Positions 18,619 to 28,307 of a stretch of 64,000 bases of DNA are shown here, piece by piece. Within the stretch, counting starts at the first letter, position 1. Every line of letters begins with the position of its first letter. The stretch comes from Mariprofundus aestuarium (lineage in GTDB: Bacteria; Pseudomonadota; Zetaproteobacteria; Mariprofundales; Mariprofundaceae). The stretch covers positions 551,001 through 615,000 of the forward strand of contig NZ_CP018799.1 of assembly GCF_002795805.1 (NCBI RefSeq), given 5' to 3'. The position numbers and the translations under genes are program-made. The notes under the pieces are model-generated. The model ran no database searches, was not told the origin of the DNA, and saw only the letters and a program-made list of their open reading frames with translations.

Positions 18619-21249
18619 ATGAAACAGCCGCAAACCGTATATCTGAAAGATTATCAGCCCCCTGAATTTCTGGTTGATCACCTGTCGCTGCTATTTACGT
18701 TGCACCCATCATGCACGGAGGTGGTATCAACGGCGCGATACCGCCGCAATCCGCTGGCAGCAGCCGGGGGTGATCTTGAGCTGGATGGCCATGGTATGGA
18801 GCTGGTCAGCATCAAGCTGGATGGCCTTCTGCTGGAGAAGGAGGATTATCGGCTAAATGAGGCTGCTCTTGGCATCGCAGCTCTTCCGGATGAGTTTGAA
18901 CTGGAGGTTACCACCCGCATCAACCCCGAGGCCAACACAGCACTGGAGGGGTTGTACCGTTCCGGTGGCAACTACTGCACCCAGTGCGAGGCACAGGGTT
19001 TTCGCCGCATCACCTATTACCAGGATCGCCCCGATGTGATGGCGCCATTCGATGTCCGTATCGTGGCGGAGAAACAGAGCAATCCGGTGCTGCTCTCCAA
19101 TGGTAACCCGACTGGAAGTGGTGAGCTGGGCGATGGTCAACACTGGGCCGAGTGGTCTGATCCTTTTGCCAAGCCCTGTTACCTGTTTGCACTGGTAGCG
19201 GGTGACCTGGCCTGCGTGGAGGACAGCTATAACACAAGCTCAGGTCGCGATGTCACGCTGCGCATCTATACCGAGGTTCATCATGTCGATCACTGCGGCC
19301 ATGCCATGGGCTCCCTTAAACGTGCCATGGCATGGGATGAGCAGCGCTTTGGGCTGGAGTACGACCTCGATCTGTTCATGATCGTTGCCGTGGATGATTT
19401 CAATATGGGGGCGATGGAGAACAAGGGGCTGAACATCTTCAACTCACGACTGGTGTTTGCCAGTCCGGAAACGGCTACTGATGACGATTATATCGCCATT
19501 GAAGCGGTGATTGGTCATGAGTACTTCCACAACTGGACCGGCAACCGGGTGACCTGTCGTGACTGGTTCCAGCTCAGCCTGAAGGAGGGGCTGACGGTAT
19601 TCCGTGATCAGGAGTTTACCGCCGATACCCACTCACGTGCTGTAAAACGCATCGAGGATGTGCGCCTGCTACGCACCCATCAGTTTGCTGAGGATGCCAG
19701 CCCGATGGCGCATCCGATCCGACCCTCCTCTTATATGGAGATCAACAATTTCTACACCGTGACTGTGTATGAGAAGGGAGCCGAGGTGGTGCGTCTTTAC
19801 CAGAGCCTGCTTGGCGTAGATGGCTTCCGTCGCGGCATGGATCTCTATTTCCAGCGCCATGATGGGCAGGCGGTGAGGACCGAAGATTTTCTCGCAGCGA
19901 TGGCCGATGCCAACGCTGTTGACCTATCAGGAATGCAGCGCTGGTACGATCAGGCCGGCACACCCCAGCTTAGCGTGCGCATGGAATACAATGAACAGGA
20001 GAAGCGCTGCACGCTGCACTGTTCGCAATGCAGCCCTGCCACGCCTGAATCAGCAGAGAAAAAGCCACTTCCGATCCCTCTCACGCTGGGGCTGTTGCTG
20101 CCCGACGGCTCATCGACACCGCTGCAGCTTGAGGGTGAGAGCCAGCCGCAGGGGTTAAGCCGAACACTGCTGGTCAGTGAGCAAAATCAGTTGTTTACCT
20201 TTATCAATGTGGTGGAGAAGCCACTGCCATCACTGTTGCGCGGCTTCTCAGCGCCCGTTGAGCTCGATTACCCCTATTCCCGTGATGATGATGCTTTTCT
20301 GATGCGCTTTGACAGCGATGCTTTTAACCGCTGGGCGGCGGCACAGCGGCTTGCCATGCAGACCTTGCTCGCCATGCTTGTCGACAATAATGAACCCGAT
20401 GGTGCTGTCGGAGAAGCCTTCGGTCACCTGCTCAGGGATGCTTCACTTGATGCCGCACTGAAGGCGGAGGCCCTAGCCTTGCCGTCGGAGGCTGATATTG
20501 CCGAGTCCGTTGTAACAAAAACAGCGCTGCCGGCCGACCCCGCTCGTATTCATATGCTACGTGAGCAGTTGCGCCGTAAAATTGCTGAGGCACTTCGCGA
20601 TGACCTTGAGGCTTGTTACCACAGCCTGTCACAGGGTGAAGGGCTGGATGATGCCGCCATGCAGCAGCGTCAGCTCAAGAATGCTTGTCTCTCCCTTATG
20701 GTTTCTCTCAGGGACAATGCAGCGGTTACACTGGCTTACAGGCAGTTTGAGAAGGCAGCTAACATGACTGATCAGTATGCCGCGCTGGCACTACTGGCTG
20801 ACTGCGATTGTGATGAAAGGTTGAAGGCACTGGAAGCCTTTGAGAAACAGTGGTGGCACGATGCAAATGTTATGGATAAGTGGTTTTCCGTACAGGCTGC
20901 GTCAACGCTTCCCGATACGCTGGAGCGGGTGAAGGCACTGATGGGGCATGAGAAGTTTGATCTGCGTAATCCCAATAAGGTGCGGGCACTTATCGGTACC
21001 TTGGCCATGCGTAATCCCGCGACTTTTCATGCCGAAGACGGCAGCGGCTATGCGTTCATCGCCGATCAGGTACTCACACTGGACAGTTTGAACCCTCAGG
21101 TTGCCTCGCGCATGCTGCGTGCATTGATGAACTGGAAACGGATAGAGCCAAAACGCAGCACATTGATGCGTTCTGAGCTGCAGCGTATTGCCAATAGCGA
21201 AGGGATTTCCGGTGATGTTTTCGAGATCCTCAGTAAAAGCCTCTGCTGA
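18619..21249 (+). CDS. pepN: Aminopeptidase N (M1 family)
   Basis: An 876-aa zinc metallopeptidase, close to E. coli PepN (870 aa), that trims N-terminal residues from cytosolic peptides. GAMENKGLNIFNS binds the free amino terminus. The zinc site is HEYFHNW with the downstream Glu in LKEGLTVFRDQEF. The catalytic Tyr region, VYEKGAEVVRLYQ, is present. The C-terminal half is the usual all-helical DUF3458 part. I chose ATG 18619 (MKQPQTVYLKDY) because the family aligns from there; 18568 would add 17 unrelated residues. Confidence 0.96.
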   Translation: MKQPQTVYLKDYQPPEFLVDHLSLLFTLHPSCTEVVSTARYRRNPLAAAGGDLELDGHGMELVSIKLDGLLLEKEDYRLNEAALGIAALPDEFELEVTTRINPEANTALEGLYRSGGNYCTQCEAQGFRRITYYQDRPDVMAPFDVRIVAEKQSNPVLLSNGNPTGSGELGDGQHWAEWSDPFAKPCYLFALVAGDLACVEDSYNTSSGRDVTLRIYTEVHHVDHCGHAMGSLKRAMAWDEQRFGLEYDLDLFMIVAVDDFNMGAMENKGLNIFNSRLVFASPETATDDDYIAIEAVIGHEYFHNWTGNRVTCRDWFQLSLKEGLTVFRDQEFTADTHSRAVKRIEDVRLLRTHQFAEDASPMAHPIRPSSYMEINNFYTVTVYEKGAEVVRLYQSLLGVDGFRRGMDLYFQRHDGQAVRTEDFLAAMADANAVDLSGMQRWYDQAGTPQLSVRMEYNEQEKRCTLHCSQCSPATPESAEKKPLPIPLTLGLLLPDGSSTPLQLEGESQPQGLSRTLLVSEQNQLFTFINVVEKPLPSLLRGFSAPVELDYPYSRDDDAFLMRFDSDAFNRWAAAQRLAMQTLLAMLVDNNEPDGAVGEAFGHLLRDASLDAALKAEALALPSEADIAESVVTKTALPADPARIHMLREQLRRKIAEALRDDLEACYHSLSQGEGLDDAAMQQRQLKNACLSLMVSLRDNAAVTLAYRQFEKAANMTDQYAALALLADCDCDERLKALEAFEKQWWHDANVMDKWFSVQAASTLPDTLERVKALMGHEKFDLRNPNKVRALIGTLAMRNPATFHAEDGSGYAFIADQVLTLDSLNPQVASRMLRALMNWKRIEPKRSTLMRSELQRIANSEGISGDVFEILSKSLC

Positions 21250-21351
21250 TCAGGGGAGCCTCAGAACGGAATTAAAGAAGAGAATACCTCAGGTAAAAGC
21301 TGGCAGGGAATATAGCTTTTTGGCTTTTTATGCAGTTTGCTTTTTTTGCTC

Positions 21352-21389
21352 TATAATAGTTTTTCAAGAATCAAAAAATTGGTTCTTGA
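21352..21389 (+). promoter_or_regulatory. -10 element and leader hairpin before the PilZ-like gene
   Basis: TATAAT occupies 21352-21357. CAAGAA (21366-21371) and TTCTTG (21384-21389) can pair in the presumed leader just before the start codon. No good -35 is seen. Confidence 0.4.
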
Positions 21390-21392
21390 GCC

Positions 21393-21704
21393 ATGGAGGG
21401 GATTTTGGGGGCCGAAAAACGTAAAGAGAAACGCCTTATAACGCGTGATTTGTTGAAGGGGGAGCTGTATCACCCCGCGACATGTCAGTATTTTATAGTA
21501 GAGAAGGTGCGCGACGTTTCATCCATGGGTATTGGTTTAAACATCAATGGCTATTTGCGACAGGGCGAGCAGATACGCCTGGGCTTCAAACATGGCAGGT
21601 CACACCTTCAGATGTACGGATATGTCGCCTGGTGCTCCTCTTCAGCGGTTGAGTCATCCGATGATAAAACCTCCGCTTCATTCATGATGGGGATTTCCCT
21701 CTGA
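21393..21704 (+). CDS. PilZ-like domain protein
   Basis: A 103-aa protein with the order RKEKRLITR, VRDVSSMGIGL, GEQIRLGF, YGYVAWC and MGISL. This follows the PilZ beta-barrel pattern, with an RxxxR-like start and a D/NxSxxG-like step. PilZ proteins bind c-di-GMP, but the binding motifs here are imperfect, so binding is an inference. ATG 21393 is one start. A TTG at 21405 has GGAGGGG immediately before it and may be the real one. The gene is monocistronic with its own -10 element. Confidence 0.65.
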   Translation: MEGILGAEKRKEKRLITRDLLKGELYHPATCQYFIVEKVRDVSSMGIGLNINGYLRQGEQIRLGFKHGRSHLQMYGYVAWCSSSAVESSDDKTSASFMMGISL

Positions 21705-21779
21705 ACAGGGTCTGTGCACGCCAGAAAACGTAAAGGGTAAAAGTAGACCCGGCACATGAAACATGCAGCCTGAGCCGCG

Positions 21780-22265
21780 ATGAAAATTGATAAGTCTGAA
21801 ATCCTGGCATTAATGATAGAACAACTTCGCGCCGACCTCGCCACACTAGAGCAGGCGGTCGCGATTGCGCGTGATACTGCGACCCATTCGGATTGTCTGG
21901 GTTCAAGCAAGTATGAAACGATGGGCTTGGAAGCCTCATATCTGGCGCAGGGGCAGGGCACCCGCCTGCTGGAGGTCGAGCGCTCGCTCGAATATTTCAA
22001 GCGATTAACGCTTGTCGAACCCTCCTCCCCCGTGATTAGCCTCTCTTCACTGGTGCTCCTCAATAATGTAGAGGGGGAGTGTCAGTTGCTCTGGCTTGCC
22101 CCCGAAGCTGGTGGCTTAAAGATCCAATATGGTGAATTGATTATCACAGTTATTACCCCCAGATCCCCGCTTGGCCGTGCCCTGATTGGCAAGGCTGAAG
22201 GGGATGGTTTCGAAATCACCATCGCCGGAAAAGATCGAAGCTACGAAGTTTCAGCTGTGTGTTAA
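21780..22265 (+). CDS. GreA/GreB-like transcription elongation factor family protein
   Basis: At 161 aa it has a helical N-terminal part (residues 1-75) with THSDCLGSSKYETMGLEA, and a C-terminal FKBP-like part ending ITPRSPLGRALIGKAEGDGF, as in GreA/GreB. The acidic fingertip residues of true GreA are not obvious (DTATHSD is the closest). It could be a paralogue such as Rnk- or Gfh-like factors that binds the RNA polymerase secondary channel without stimulating cleavage. No operon partner is evident. Confidence 0.7.
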   Translation: MKIDKSEILALMIEQLRADLATLEQAVAIARDTATHSDCLGSSKYETMGLEASYLAQGQGTRLLEVERSLEYFKRLTLVEPSSPVISLSSLVLLNNVEGECQLLWLAPEAGGLKIQYGELIITVITPRSPLGRALIGKAEGDGFEITIAGKDRSYEVSAVC

Positions 22266-22366
22266 GGGGATGCAGGATCAATCGAGTCTGAACGCATTGA
22301 TCAGAACCCTGATTGTTATTCAACAATGAGAAAGAGTCCTCCGGCTTCAAGACTCAAATTCTCTGC

Positions 22367-22372
22367 TATAAT
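22367..22372 (+). promoter_or_regulatory. Extended -10 (TGCTATAAT) upstream of the DUF2235 gene
   Basis: TATAAT preceded by TG at the extended -10 spacing. The leader would be about 105 bases. No repressor site is recognized. Confidence 0.5.
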
Positions 22373-22485
22373 CCAATTGTTCAGGGAAGAAGGAAGTAGC
22401 GACATGATATTAATGGTTCCATTTTCAAGGCCGGCCTCAGGCGCTCCTTGATCAATCTCAGTGTCAGAAGCAGGGGGGGTAAATT

Positions 22486-23526
22486 ATGCCGAAGAATATC
22501 GTTGTGTTTTCTGATGGAACAGGACAGGAAGGTGGAAAAGGCAATAACACCAATGTTTATCGTCTATTCAATATGGTCGAGGACCGGACACCTAATCAAG
22601 TAGCCTTTTATGACCGTGGACTGGGGACGGGTTGGAGAAAAGTCACTGGAAGTGGTGCTGGTTTGGGGATCTCTAAAAACATCATGGAGTGCTATGAGTT
22701 TATTTTTGATCATTACCAAGCCGGGGACAGGATCTACCTGTTTGGTTTCAGTCGGGGGGCCTATACTGTTCGAAGCCTGTCCGGGTTTATCAATCTTTTT
22801 GGGATACTGCCCAAATCAAGGCCTGAATTAATCGAAGAAGCCTATAAAATCTACAAAACCAAAGAGTGTGAAGAGCAGAAAAAGAAGGCCGAGAAGTTTC
22901 TGTCTAAACATCACAATCAGTACTGTGAAATAGAATTTATCGGGGTGTGGGATACTGTTGGGGCACTTGGTGTTCCAATCAAGGCTGTTGATATGGCTGT
23001 TGACTGGATTCCTGGCTTGGGGCACTCATTTCACAATACGGCATTAAGCGATAATGTTAAATATGGTTGTCATGCCCTCTCCATTGATGATGAGCGTCTT
23101 ACTTTTCATCCAACCTTCTGGGACGAAAGGGCGCTGAAAGGACATCAGAAAATCGAACAGGTGTGGTTTCCGGGTGTTCATACAGATGTTGGTGGCGGTT
23201 ACGAACACGATGGCCTTTCAGGAATCACTCTGGAATGGATGGTTAAGAAGGCTACAGCGCAAGGGCTGTTAATTTATCCCAAACATAAAGTGGTGATCAA
23301 ACCGGATTCAACGGATTGGGCTCATAATTCACGAGCCGGAATGGCATCACTTTTCCGCAAGAAGCAGCGTGATTTTGGAATAAATGGCGAAATCATAAAA
23401 CCTGTGATCCACCAATCTGTTTTGGACCGCAAACTGAATCGGGTATTCGGCCAGGGAGGCGACCCGGAGGCGTATGAACCGTGGATACTTCAACATGATT
23501 ATGATGTTGAGCCTTGGGATGGTTGA
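22486..23526 (+). CDS. DUF2235 (T6SS Tle1-like) alpha/beta-hydrolase
   Basis: A 346-aa protein beginning MPKNIVVFSDGTGQEGG, the usual DUF2235 opening. The nucleophile motif is FGFSRGAYTVRSLSG, with a likely catalytic Asp in VWDTVGALG and His in PGVHTDVGGGY. The family includes type VI phospholipase effectors (Tle1) and uncharacterized cytosolic enzymes. No VgrG, PAAR, Hcp or immunity gene lies nearby, and there is no signal peptide, so effector status is not supported by context. The ribosome site is an unusually long G run (GGGGGGG) 6 bases before ATG. Confidence 0.85.
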   Translation: MPKNIVVFSDGTGQEGGKGNNTNVYRLFNMVEDRTPNQVAFYDRGLGTGWRKVTGSGAGLGISKNIMECYEFIFDHYQAGDRIYLFGFSRGAYTVRSLSGFINLFGILPKSRPELIEEAYKIYKTKECEEQKKKAEKFLSKHHNQYCEIEFIGVWDTVGALGVPIKAVDMAVDWIPGLGHSFHNTALSDNVKYGCHALSIDDERLTFHPTFWDERALKGHQKIEQVWFPGVHTDVGGGYEHDGLSGITLEWMVKKATAQGLLIYPKHKVVIKPDSTDWAHNSRAGMASLFRKKQRDFGINGEIIKPVIHQSVLDRKLNRVFGQGGDPEAYEPWILQHDYDVEPWDG

Positions 23527-23684
23527 GTGTTATCCCCTCGAAACTGTCTCAGGCAGCAAGGGGGTCCAGAATGAAGTCACAGCGTCTAATTTGATTGAGT
23601 GAAGTGGGTTGTGTTGTTGCCGGCTTGACCGAGGGGAGAGGCATCAATACTCTTCGCCGCCCTTGTTAGAGGGATACCCAGTAC

Positions 23685-23759
23685 AGGCTCGTAGCTCAGG
23701 GGTAGAGCACCACCTTGACATGGTGGGGGTCGGCGGTTCGAAACCGCCCGAGCCTACCA
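23685..23759 (+). tRNA. tRNA-Val (GAC)
   Basis: A 75-base cloverleaf with a 7-bp acceptor (AGGCTCG/CGAGCCT), encoded CCA, TTCGAAA T-loop and anticodon GAC at 23717-23719. It is followed 21 bases later by a terminator. Confidence 0.95.
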
Positions 23760-23780
23760 TTTATATAATGATAGATTTAA

Positions 23781-23814
23781 AAGGGTCGGACTGATTTCAG
23801 TCTGACCCTTTTTT
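23781..23814 (+). terminator. Rho-independent terminator after tRNA-Val
   Basis: AAGGGTCGGACTGA pairs with TCAGTCTGACCCTT (one mismatch) and is followed by a T run. Confidence 0.85.
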
Positions 23815-23893
23815 ATTAGAGTCTTGGCGATAGGATGCAGCGCTCATTGGAGGCGTTAGCTAGTCTCCTGAAGATTGGAGGAACACCATCGCC

Positions 23894-25798
23894 ATGAATA
23901 TTCAACTACCTGACGGTTCATCTCGCACCCTGAATGAGGGCGCAACCGCTTATGATCTCGCTGCCGATATCGGTGCAGGTCTAGCGCGTGCAACGATTGC
24001 AGCAACCGTGAACGGTAAAGCGGTGGATGTTTCCCACGTTTTAAGCGATGGCGATACGGTCTCCCTGATTACTGAGAAGTCCGACGAGGGACTGGAGATT
24101 ATCCGCCACTCGATGTCCCACCTGATGGCCATGGCCGTGCAGGAGGTGTTCCCCGGAGCACAGGTGACCATCGGTCCGGTGATCGAGGATGGCTTCTACT
24201 ATGATTTTGCCTATGAGCGCGCCTTTACCCCTGAGGATCTGAAAAAGATCGAAGAGAAGATGCGTCAACTCTCCAACCAGAAAATGGAAATCAGCCGTGA
24301 AGAGTGGGATCGTGATGATGCGATTGCCCATTTCGAGAGTATCGGGGAAACCTATAAGGCCAAGCTGATCGGCCGCATTCCGGCTGGAGAGACTGTTAGC
24401 CTCTATAAGCAGGGTGAGTGGTCTGACCTCTGCCGTGGTCCGCATGTGCCGAATACCGGCATCCTCAAACATTTCAAGCTGATGAAGGTCTCAGGCGCTT
24501 ACTGGGAGGGCAACTCTGACAATGAGCAGTTGCACCGCATCTACGGTACGGCATGGGCTTCCAAGGGAGACCTGAAAGATTACCTGGTTCGCCTGGAAGA
24601 GGCGGAGAAGCGCGACCATCGCAAGATTGCCAAGGCTCTGAACCTGTTCCATCTGCAGGAGGAGGCACCGGGCATGGTCTTCTGGCATCCGAAAGGGTGG
24701 ACCATCTGGCAGGTTGTTGAGAATGAAATTCGTGGCGTAATGCGCGACAACGGTTACTTGGAGATTAAGACACCGCAGGTTGTGGATCGCAAGTTGTGGG
24801 AGAAGTCCGGTCACTGGGACAAGTTCCGTGATGATATGTTTACCACCAGCACCGATAACCGCGAATATGCCATCAAGCCGATGAACTGCCCGTGCCATAT
24901 TCAGGTGTTTAACCAGAATCTGCACTCCTACCGTGACCTGCCATTACGTCTGGCTGAGTTCGGCTCCTGCCACCGTAATGAGCCATCCGGTACACTGCAT
25001 GGGTTGATGCGTCTGCGTAACTTTGTACAGGATGATGCACACATCTTCTGTACCGAGGGACAGATTCAGGATGAGGTATGTAACTTCATCGACCTGACCT
25101 ACAAGGTTTACAAGAGTTTCGGCTTTGAGGAGGTGATCATCTTCCTCTCTGACCGTCCTGAGAAGCGTGTGGGCACAGATGAGCAGTGGGATAAGGCGGA
25201 GTCCTCGCTACATCAGGCGCTGCAGTCCAAGGGTATCGAGTACGGTGAGAATAAGGGTGAGGGTGCTTTTTACGGACCTAAGATCGAGTTTTCGCTGAAA
25301 GATTGCCTTGGCCGTGTATGGCAGTGCGGAACGATTCAGGTCGACTTCTCCATGCCTGGGCGCCTGGATGCCGAATATATAGATGAGGACTCATCACGTC
25401 AGACTCCTGTGATGCTGCATCGTGCCATTCTCGGTTCGATGGAGCGATTCATCGGAATTCTGATTGAACACCACGAAGGTAAATTTCCATTCTGGCTGGC
25501 GCCGGTGCAGGCGATGGTCTGTAATATCACCGATTCACAGGCAGAATATGTGTCTGAAGTGACAAAAAAAATGGCCAATGCAGGATTTCGTGTAGATATG
25601 GACTTGCGAAACGAAAAGGTCGGCTATAAAGTGCGCGCCCACACTTTGGAGCGGGTACCGTTCATTATTGTTGCCGGAGATCGGGAGCGTGATGAGGGAA
25701 CCATAAGTGTACGTGACCGTAGCGGCGCTAATCTTGGCACTTTCAGTGTCGATGAGTGGATCGCTAAAATGCATCAGATGCATGCCGATCACGAGTAG
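23894..25798 (+). CDS. thrS: Threonyl-tRNA synthetase
   Basis: A 634-aa class II synthetase that charges tRNA-Thr. An N-terminal TGS domain (about 1-62) is followed by an editing domain with [11 protein letters not shown] and the SAD motif ([11 protein letters not shown]). The catalytic core has the zinc ligand Cys in [11 protein letters not shown] and motif 2 near [11 protein letters not shown]. The anticodon-binding domain forms the last 100 residues. GGAGG precedes the ATG by 13 bases, rather far. It heads the conserved order thrS-infC-rpmI-rplT-pheS-pheT. Confidence 0.97.
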   Translation: MNIQLPDGSSRTLNEGATAYDLAADIGAGLARATIAATVNGKAVDVSHVLSDGDTVSLITEKSDEGLEIIRHSMSHLMAMAVQEVFPGAQVTIGPVIEDGFYYDFAYERAFTPEDLKKIEEKMRQLSNQKMEISREEWDRDDAIAHFESIGETYKAKLIGRIPAGETVSLYKQGEWSDLCRGPHVPNTGILKHFKLMKVSGAYWEGNSDNEQLHRIYGTAWASKGDLKDYLVRLEEAEKRDHRKIAKALNLFHLQEEAPGMVFWHPKGWTIWQVVENEIRGVMRDNGYLEIKTPQVVDRKLWEKSGHWDKFRDDMFTTSTDNREYAIKPMNCPCHIQVFNQNLHSYRDLPLRLAEFGSCHRNEPSGTLHGLMRLRNFVQDDAHIFCTEGQIQDEVCNFIDLTYKVYKSFGFEEVIIFLSDRPEKRVGTDEQWDKAESSLHQALQSKGIEYGENKGEGAFYGPKIEFSLKDCLGRVWQCGTIQVDFSMPGRLDAEYIDEDSSRQTPVMLHRAILGSMERFIGILIEHHEGKFPFWLAPVQAMVCNITDSQAEYVSEVTKKMANAGFRVDMDLRNEKVGYKVRAHTLERVPFIIVAGDRERDEGTISVRDRSGANLGTFSVDEWIAKMHQMHADHE

Positions 25799-25842
25799 AG
25801 TGTGGGGAAGTATGACGTTTTTTGAGTTTCAAGGAGACTTGT

Positions 25843-26361
25843 ATTAAAAAAGAATTGCCAATCAACCTGAATATCGAAGCCAGAGAGGTTCGAGTGGTTG
25901 ACGATACAACAGGTGAACAGCTGGGTGTGTTATCACTCAACGAAGCCGTAGCCAGAGCTTCAGCAAAGGGTTTAGATCTTGTGCTGATGGCAGCTAAAAG
26001 TAATCCGCCGGTCTGCAAGATCATGGATTACGGCAAATACAAGTACGAGCAGAGCAAGAAAGCCAACCTTGCCAAGAAGCGTCAGCATGTGATGCAGATT
26101 AAGGAAGTGAAGGTGGGTGCCAACACCGACGCGCATGACATGGAAGTGAAGATGAAGGCAGCGAAGAAGTTCCTGTCTCAGGGCAACAAGGTTAAGGTAA
26201 GTTTACGTTTTCGTGGTCGTGAAATGGCTCATACCAGCCGCGGTCTCGATCAGATGAAGTATGTAGCTGGACAGGTGGAAGAGTTTGGTAAACCTGAAAA
26301 GATGCCGAACATGGAAGGGCGGCAGATGATTATGATCATCGCACCTAACAAGACTAAATAA
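25843..26361 (+). CDS. infC: Translation initiation factor IF-3, AUU start
   Basis: At 172 aa this has the N-terminal IF3 domain (LPINLNIEAREVRVVDD) and the C-terminal domain with the basic linker YKYEQSKKANLAKKR. IF3 binds the 30S subunit and checks start codons. AAGGAG lies exactly 6 bases before ATT AAA AAA GAA TTG, so I take ATT 25843 as the start, as in E. coli infC. A TTG at 25822 gives a longer frame but has no ribosome site. IF3 rejecting its own AUU is the known autoregulation. thrS is 44 bases upstream. Confidence 0.93.
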   Translation: MKKELPINLNIEAREVRVVDDTTGEQLGVLSLNEAVARASAKGLDLVLMAAKSNPPVCKIMDYGKYKYEQSKKANLAKKRQHVMQIKEVKVGANTDAHDMEVKMKAAKKFLSQGNKVKVSLRFRGREMAHTSRGLDQMKYVAGQVEEFGKPEKMPNMEGRQMIMIIAPNKTK

Positions 26362-26387
26362 AGAAGAGTTACTCTCCGTGGTGTACG

Positions 26388-26411
26388 AAAGCCCCGGCGG
26401 GGCTTTTTTAT
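26388..26411 (+). terminator. GC-rich hairpin with T run between infC and rpmI
   Basis: AAAGCCCC pairs with GGGGCTTT around a short GC loop and is followed by TTT. It could end or attenuate transcription, and in this position ribosomal protein L20 autoregulation is known in other bacteria. I cannot tell which applies. Confidence 0.6.
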
Positions 26412-26436
26412 GTTATAAGAGAAGGAAGATAGAATC

Positions 26437-26637
26437 ATGCCTAAGATGAAATCAAATAGTGGCGCTGCCAAACGTTTCACCAAAACCGGAAGCGGTAAAT
26501 GGAAGCGTAACAAGGCTTTTTCAAGTCACATTCTGACCAAGAAGTCACCAAAGCGTAAGCGCAATATGCGCGGTACTGAGCTTGTGTCAGGAGCAGATTC
26601 AAAAGCGCTGGAACGTTTGGTTCCAGGTCGCGGTTAA
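26437..26637 (+). CDS. rpmI: Ribosomal protein L35 (bL35)
   Basis: A 66-aa basic protein, [20 protein letters not shown] at the start, with the internal [20 protein letters not shown] typical of L35. It is a component of the 50S subunit. GAAGGAAG precedes the ATG. It is followed 24 bases later by rplT, in the standard infC-rpmI-rplT order. Confidence 0.97.
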   Translation: MPKMKSNSGAAKRFTKTGSGKWKRNKAFSSHILTKKSPKRKRNMRGTELVSGADSKALERLVPGRG

Positions 26638-26661
26638 GTAGTTTTAGGTTAGGAGAGAGAT

Positions 26662-27018
26662 ATGCCTCGCGTTAAATCCGGAGTACAGGCCCACGCCCGC
26701 CATAAGAGCGTCATCAAAGCAGCTAAAGGTTACCGCGGTCGCCGCAAGAGCTGTTTCCGCGTAGCTACCCAGGCTGTTGATAAGGCACGTCAGTATGCCT
26801 ATCGCGACCGTAAGGTTAAGAAACGTGAGTTCCGCAGCCTGTGGATCGTCCGCATCAATGCGGCTGCCAAGCAGAATGGCCTGAACTACTCAGGTTTCAT
26901 GCATGGTCTGTCACTGGCTGGTATCGAGCTGGATCGTAAGGTTCTGGCTGACATCGCAGTACGTGATGCTGAAGGTTTTGCGAAGCTGGCAGAAACAGCT
27001 CGCGCGCAGATCCAGTAA
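26662..27018 (+). CDS. rplT: Ribosomal protein L20 (bL20)
   Basis: At 118 aa, it opens [20 protein letters not shown] and contains [20 protein letters not shown], both diagnostic of L20. It is an assembly protein of the 50S subunit, and in E. coli and Bacillus it represses its own operon by binding leader RNA. A good AGGAGAG lies before the ATG. A strong terminator follows the gene, so pheS probably has its own promoter. Confidence 0.97.
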   Translation: MPRVKSGVQAHARHKSVIKAAKGYRGRRKSCFRVATQAVDKARQYAYRDRKVKKREFRSLWIVRINAAAKQNGLNYSGFMHGLSLAGIELDRKVLADIAVRDAEGFAKLAETARAQIQ

Positions 27019-27025
27019 AAATATT

Positions 27026-27043
27026 TTCCGGATTCGTCCGGAA
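27026..27043 (+). other. UUCG-capped hairpin after rplT
   Basis: TTCCGGA and TCCGGAA pair around a TTCG tetraloop, a very stable small hairpin without a T run. It probably protects the 3' end or pauses polymerase before the terminator. Confidence 0.5.
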
Positions 27044-27055
27044 TATGAATAATGG

Positions 27056-27090
27056 AATGGCAGAGCTGTTGAGGCTCTGCCATTTTTTTT
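27056..27090 (+). terminator. Rho-independent terminator after rplT
   Basis: AATGGCAGAGC pairs with GCTCTGCCATT around TGTTGAG and is followed by eight T's. It separates the infC-rpmI-rplT unit from pheST. Confidence 0.9.
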
Positions 27091-27235
27091 GATACGGTTT
27101 AGGGTTTAAACCACAAGACACGACGGTATAAAGTGAATGGCGAAGTCAGTGAAGATGCTCTGAAGTAGAAAGGGCAACTGCCGCACGGCGTGAGAGTGCC
27201 GCTGCTTTTCGTGGTGTAAAAAGGGGTAAGGGATC

Positions 27236-28306
27236 ATGAGCGAAATTGATGCGTTGAAAGCTCAACTTGAATCACTGCAATCAGAAGCGCTGAATTCGTT
27301 TTCTGCTGCTGAGAGTGTGAGTGATCTGCAGCAACTACGTGTTCAATATCTGGGTAAAAAAGGTGCTTTGACAGAAGTGCTCAAGGGCGTGGGCAAACTG
27401 CCACCCGAAGAGCGCCCGGTGATCGGTCAGCATGTGAATAAAACAAAGTCAGCGCTGGCTGAGGCACTGGATAGCTGCGAGGCAGAATTGGCGTTGAATG
27501 CCAAAGTGGCTCGTATTGAAGCCGAGCGCATTGATGTGACGTTGCCTGGCTGTGGCTCTGGCCGTGGTGCGCTGCATCCGGTCCAGCAGGGACTTGATGA
27601 GATGGCCGAAATCTTCTCGCAGATGGGATTCCAGATTGCAGAGGGGCCTGAGGTTGAGGATGAGTTTCACAACTTTGATGCTTTGAATATTCCTCCAGAG
27701 CATCCTGCGCGCGCCATGCATGATACCTTCTTTCTCAAGGATGCAGGCGATCAGCCGCTGCTTCTTCGCACCCATACCTCACCCGTACAGATCCGTACTA
27801 TGAAGCGTTTCGTCGATGAGGGTGGTCAGCCGCCATTGGCGGTGGTGGCTCCGGGCCGCGTTTACCGTTGTGATTACGATGTAACCCATTCGCCGATGTT
27901 TCATCAGGTTGAGGTGTTCATGGTTGATCGCGATGTATCCATGGGCCACCTGAAAGGGGTGCTAAAACACTTCCTCTCTACCTATTTCGGTAAAGAGGTC
28001 TCAATTCGACTGCGTCCGCACTATTTCCCGTTCACTGAACCTTCTGCCGAAGTGGATATCGGCTGTGTGTTCTGTTCAGGCAAGGGTTGCCGTATCTGCA
28101 AAAACAGCGGTTGGATCGAGGTGCTTGGTAGCGGCATGATTCATCCGCATGTGCTGAAATCGGTGGGGATTAACTCCGACGAATATTCCGGGTTCGCCTT
28201 TGGCCTCGGCGTGGAGCGACTGGTGATGCTCAAGAAGGGCATTCCGGATTTGAGGCTGTTTTTCGAGAATGATGTGCGATTCCTGCGCAGAATGGGAGCG
28301 AACTAA
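27236..28306 (+). CDS. pheS: Phenylalanyl-tRNA synthetase alpha subunit
   Basis: A 356-aa catalytic subunit of the alpha2-beta2 enzyme. The N-terminal coiled coil (residues 1-85) binds tRNA. Motif 2 and the active site include HTSPVQIRTM and YRCDYDVTHSPMFHQVE. Motif 3 is GFAFGLGVERLVMLK. The 145-base gap before it has a weak hairpin around 27175-27215 but no phenylalanine-rich leader peptide that I can see. AAGGGG and GTAAGGG lie before the ATG. pheT follows after one base. Confidence 0.97.
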   Translation: MSEIDALKAQLESLQSEALNSFSAAESVSDLQQLRVQYLGKKGALTEVLKGVGKLPPEERPVIGQHVNKTKSALAEALDSCEAELALNAKVARIEAERIDVTLPGCGSGRGALHPVQQGLDEMAEIFSQMGFQIAEGPEVEDEFHNFDALNIPPEHPARAMHDTFFLKDAGDQPLLLRTHTSPVQIRTMKRFVDEGGQPPLAVVAPGRVYRCDYDVTHSPMFHQVEVFMVDRDVSMGHLKGVLKHFLSTYFGKEVSIRLRPHYFPFTEPSAEVDIGCVFCSGKGCRICKNSGWIEVLGSGMIHPHVLKSVGINSDEYSGFAFGLGVERLVMLKKGIPDLRLFFENDVRFLRRMGAN

Positions 28307-28307
28307 G

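Noticed and set aside
27091-27235. pheS attenuator leader
   Set aside because: No Phe-rich short frame followed by a terminator could be found; only a weak hairpin.
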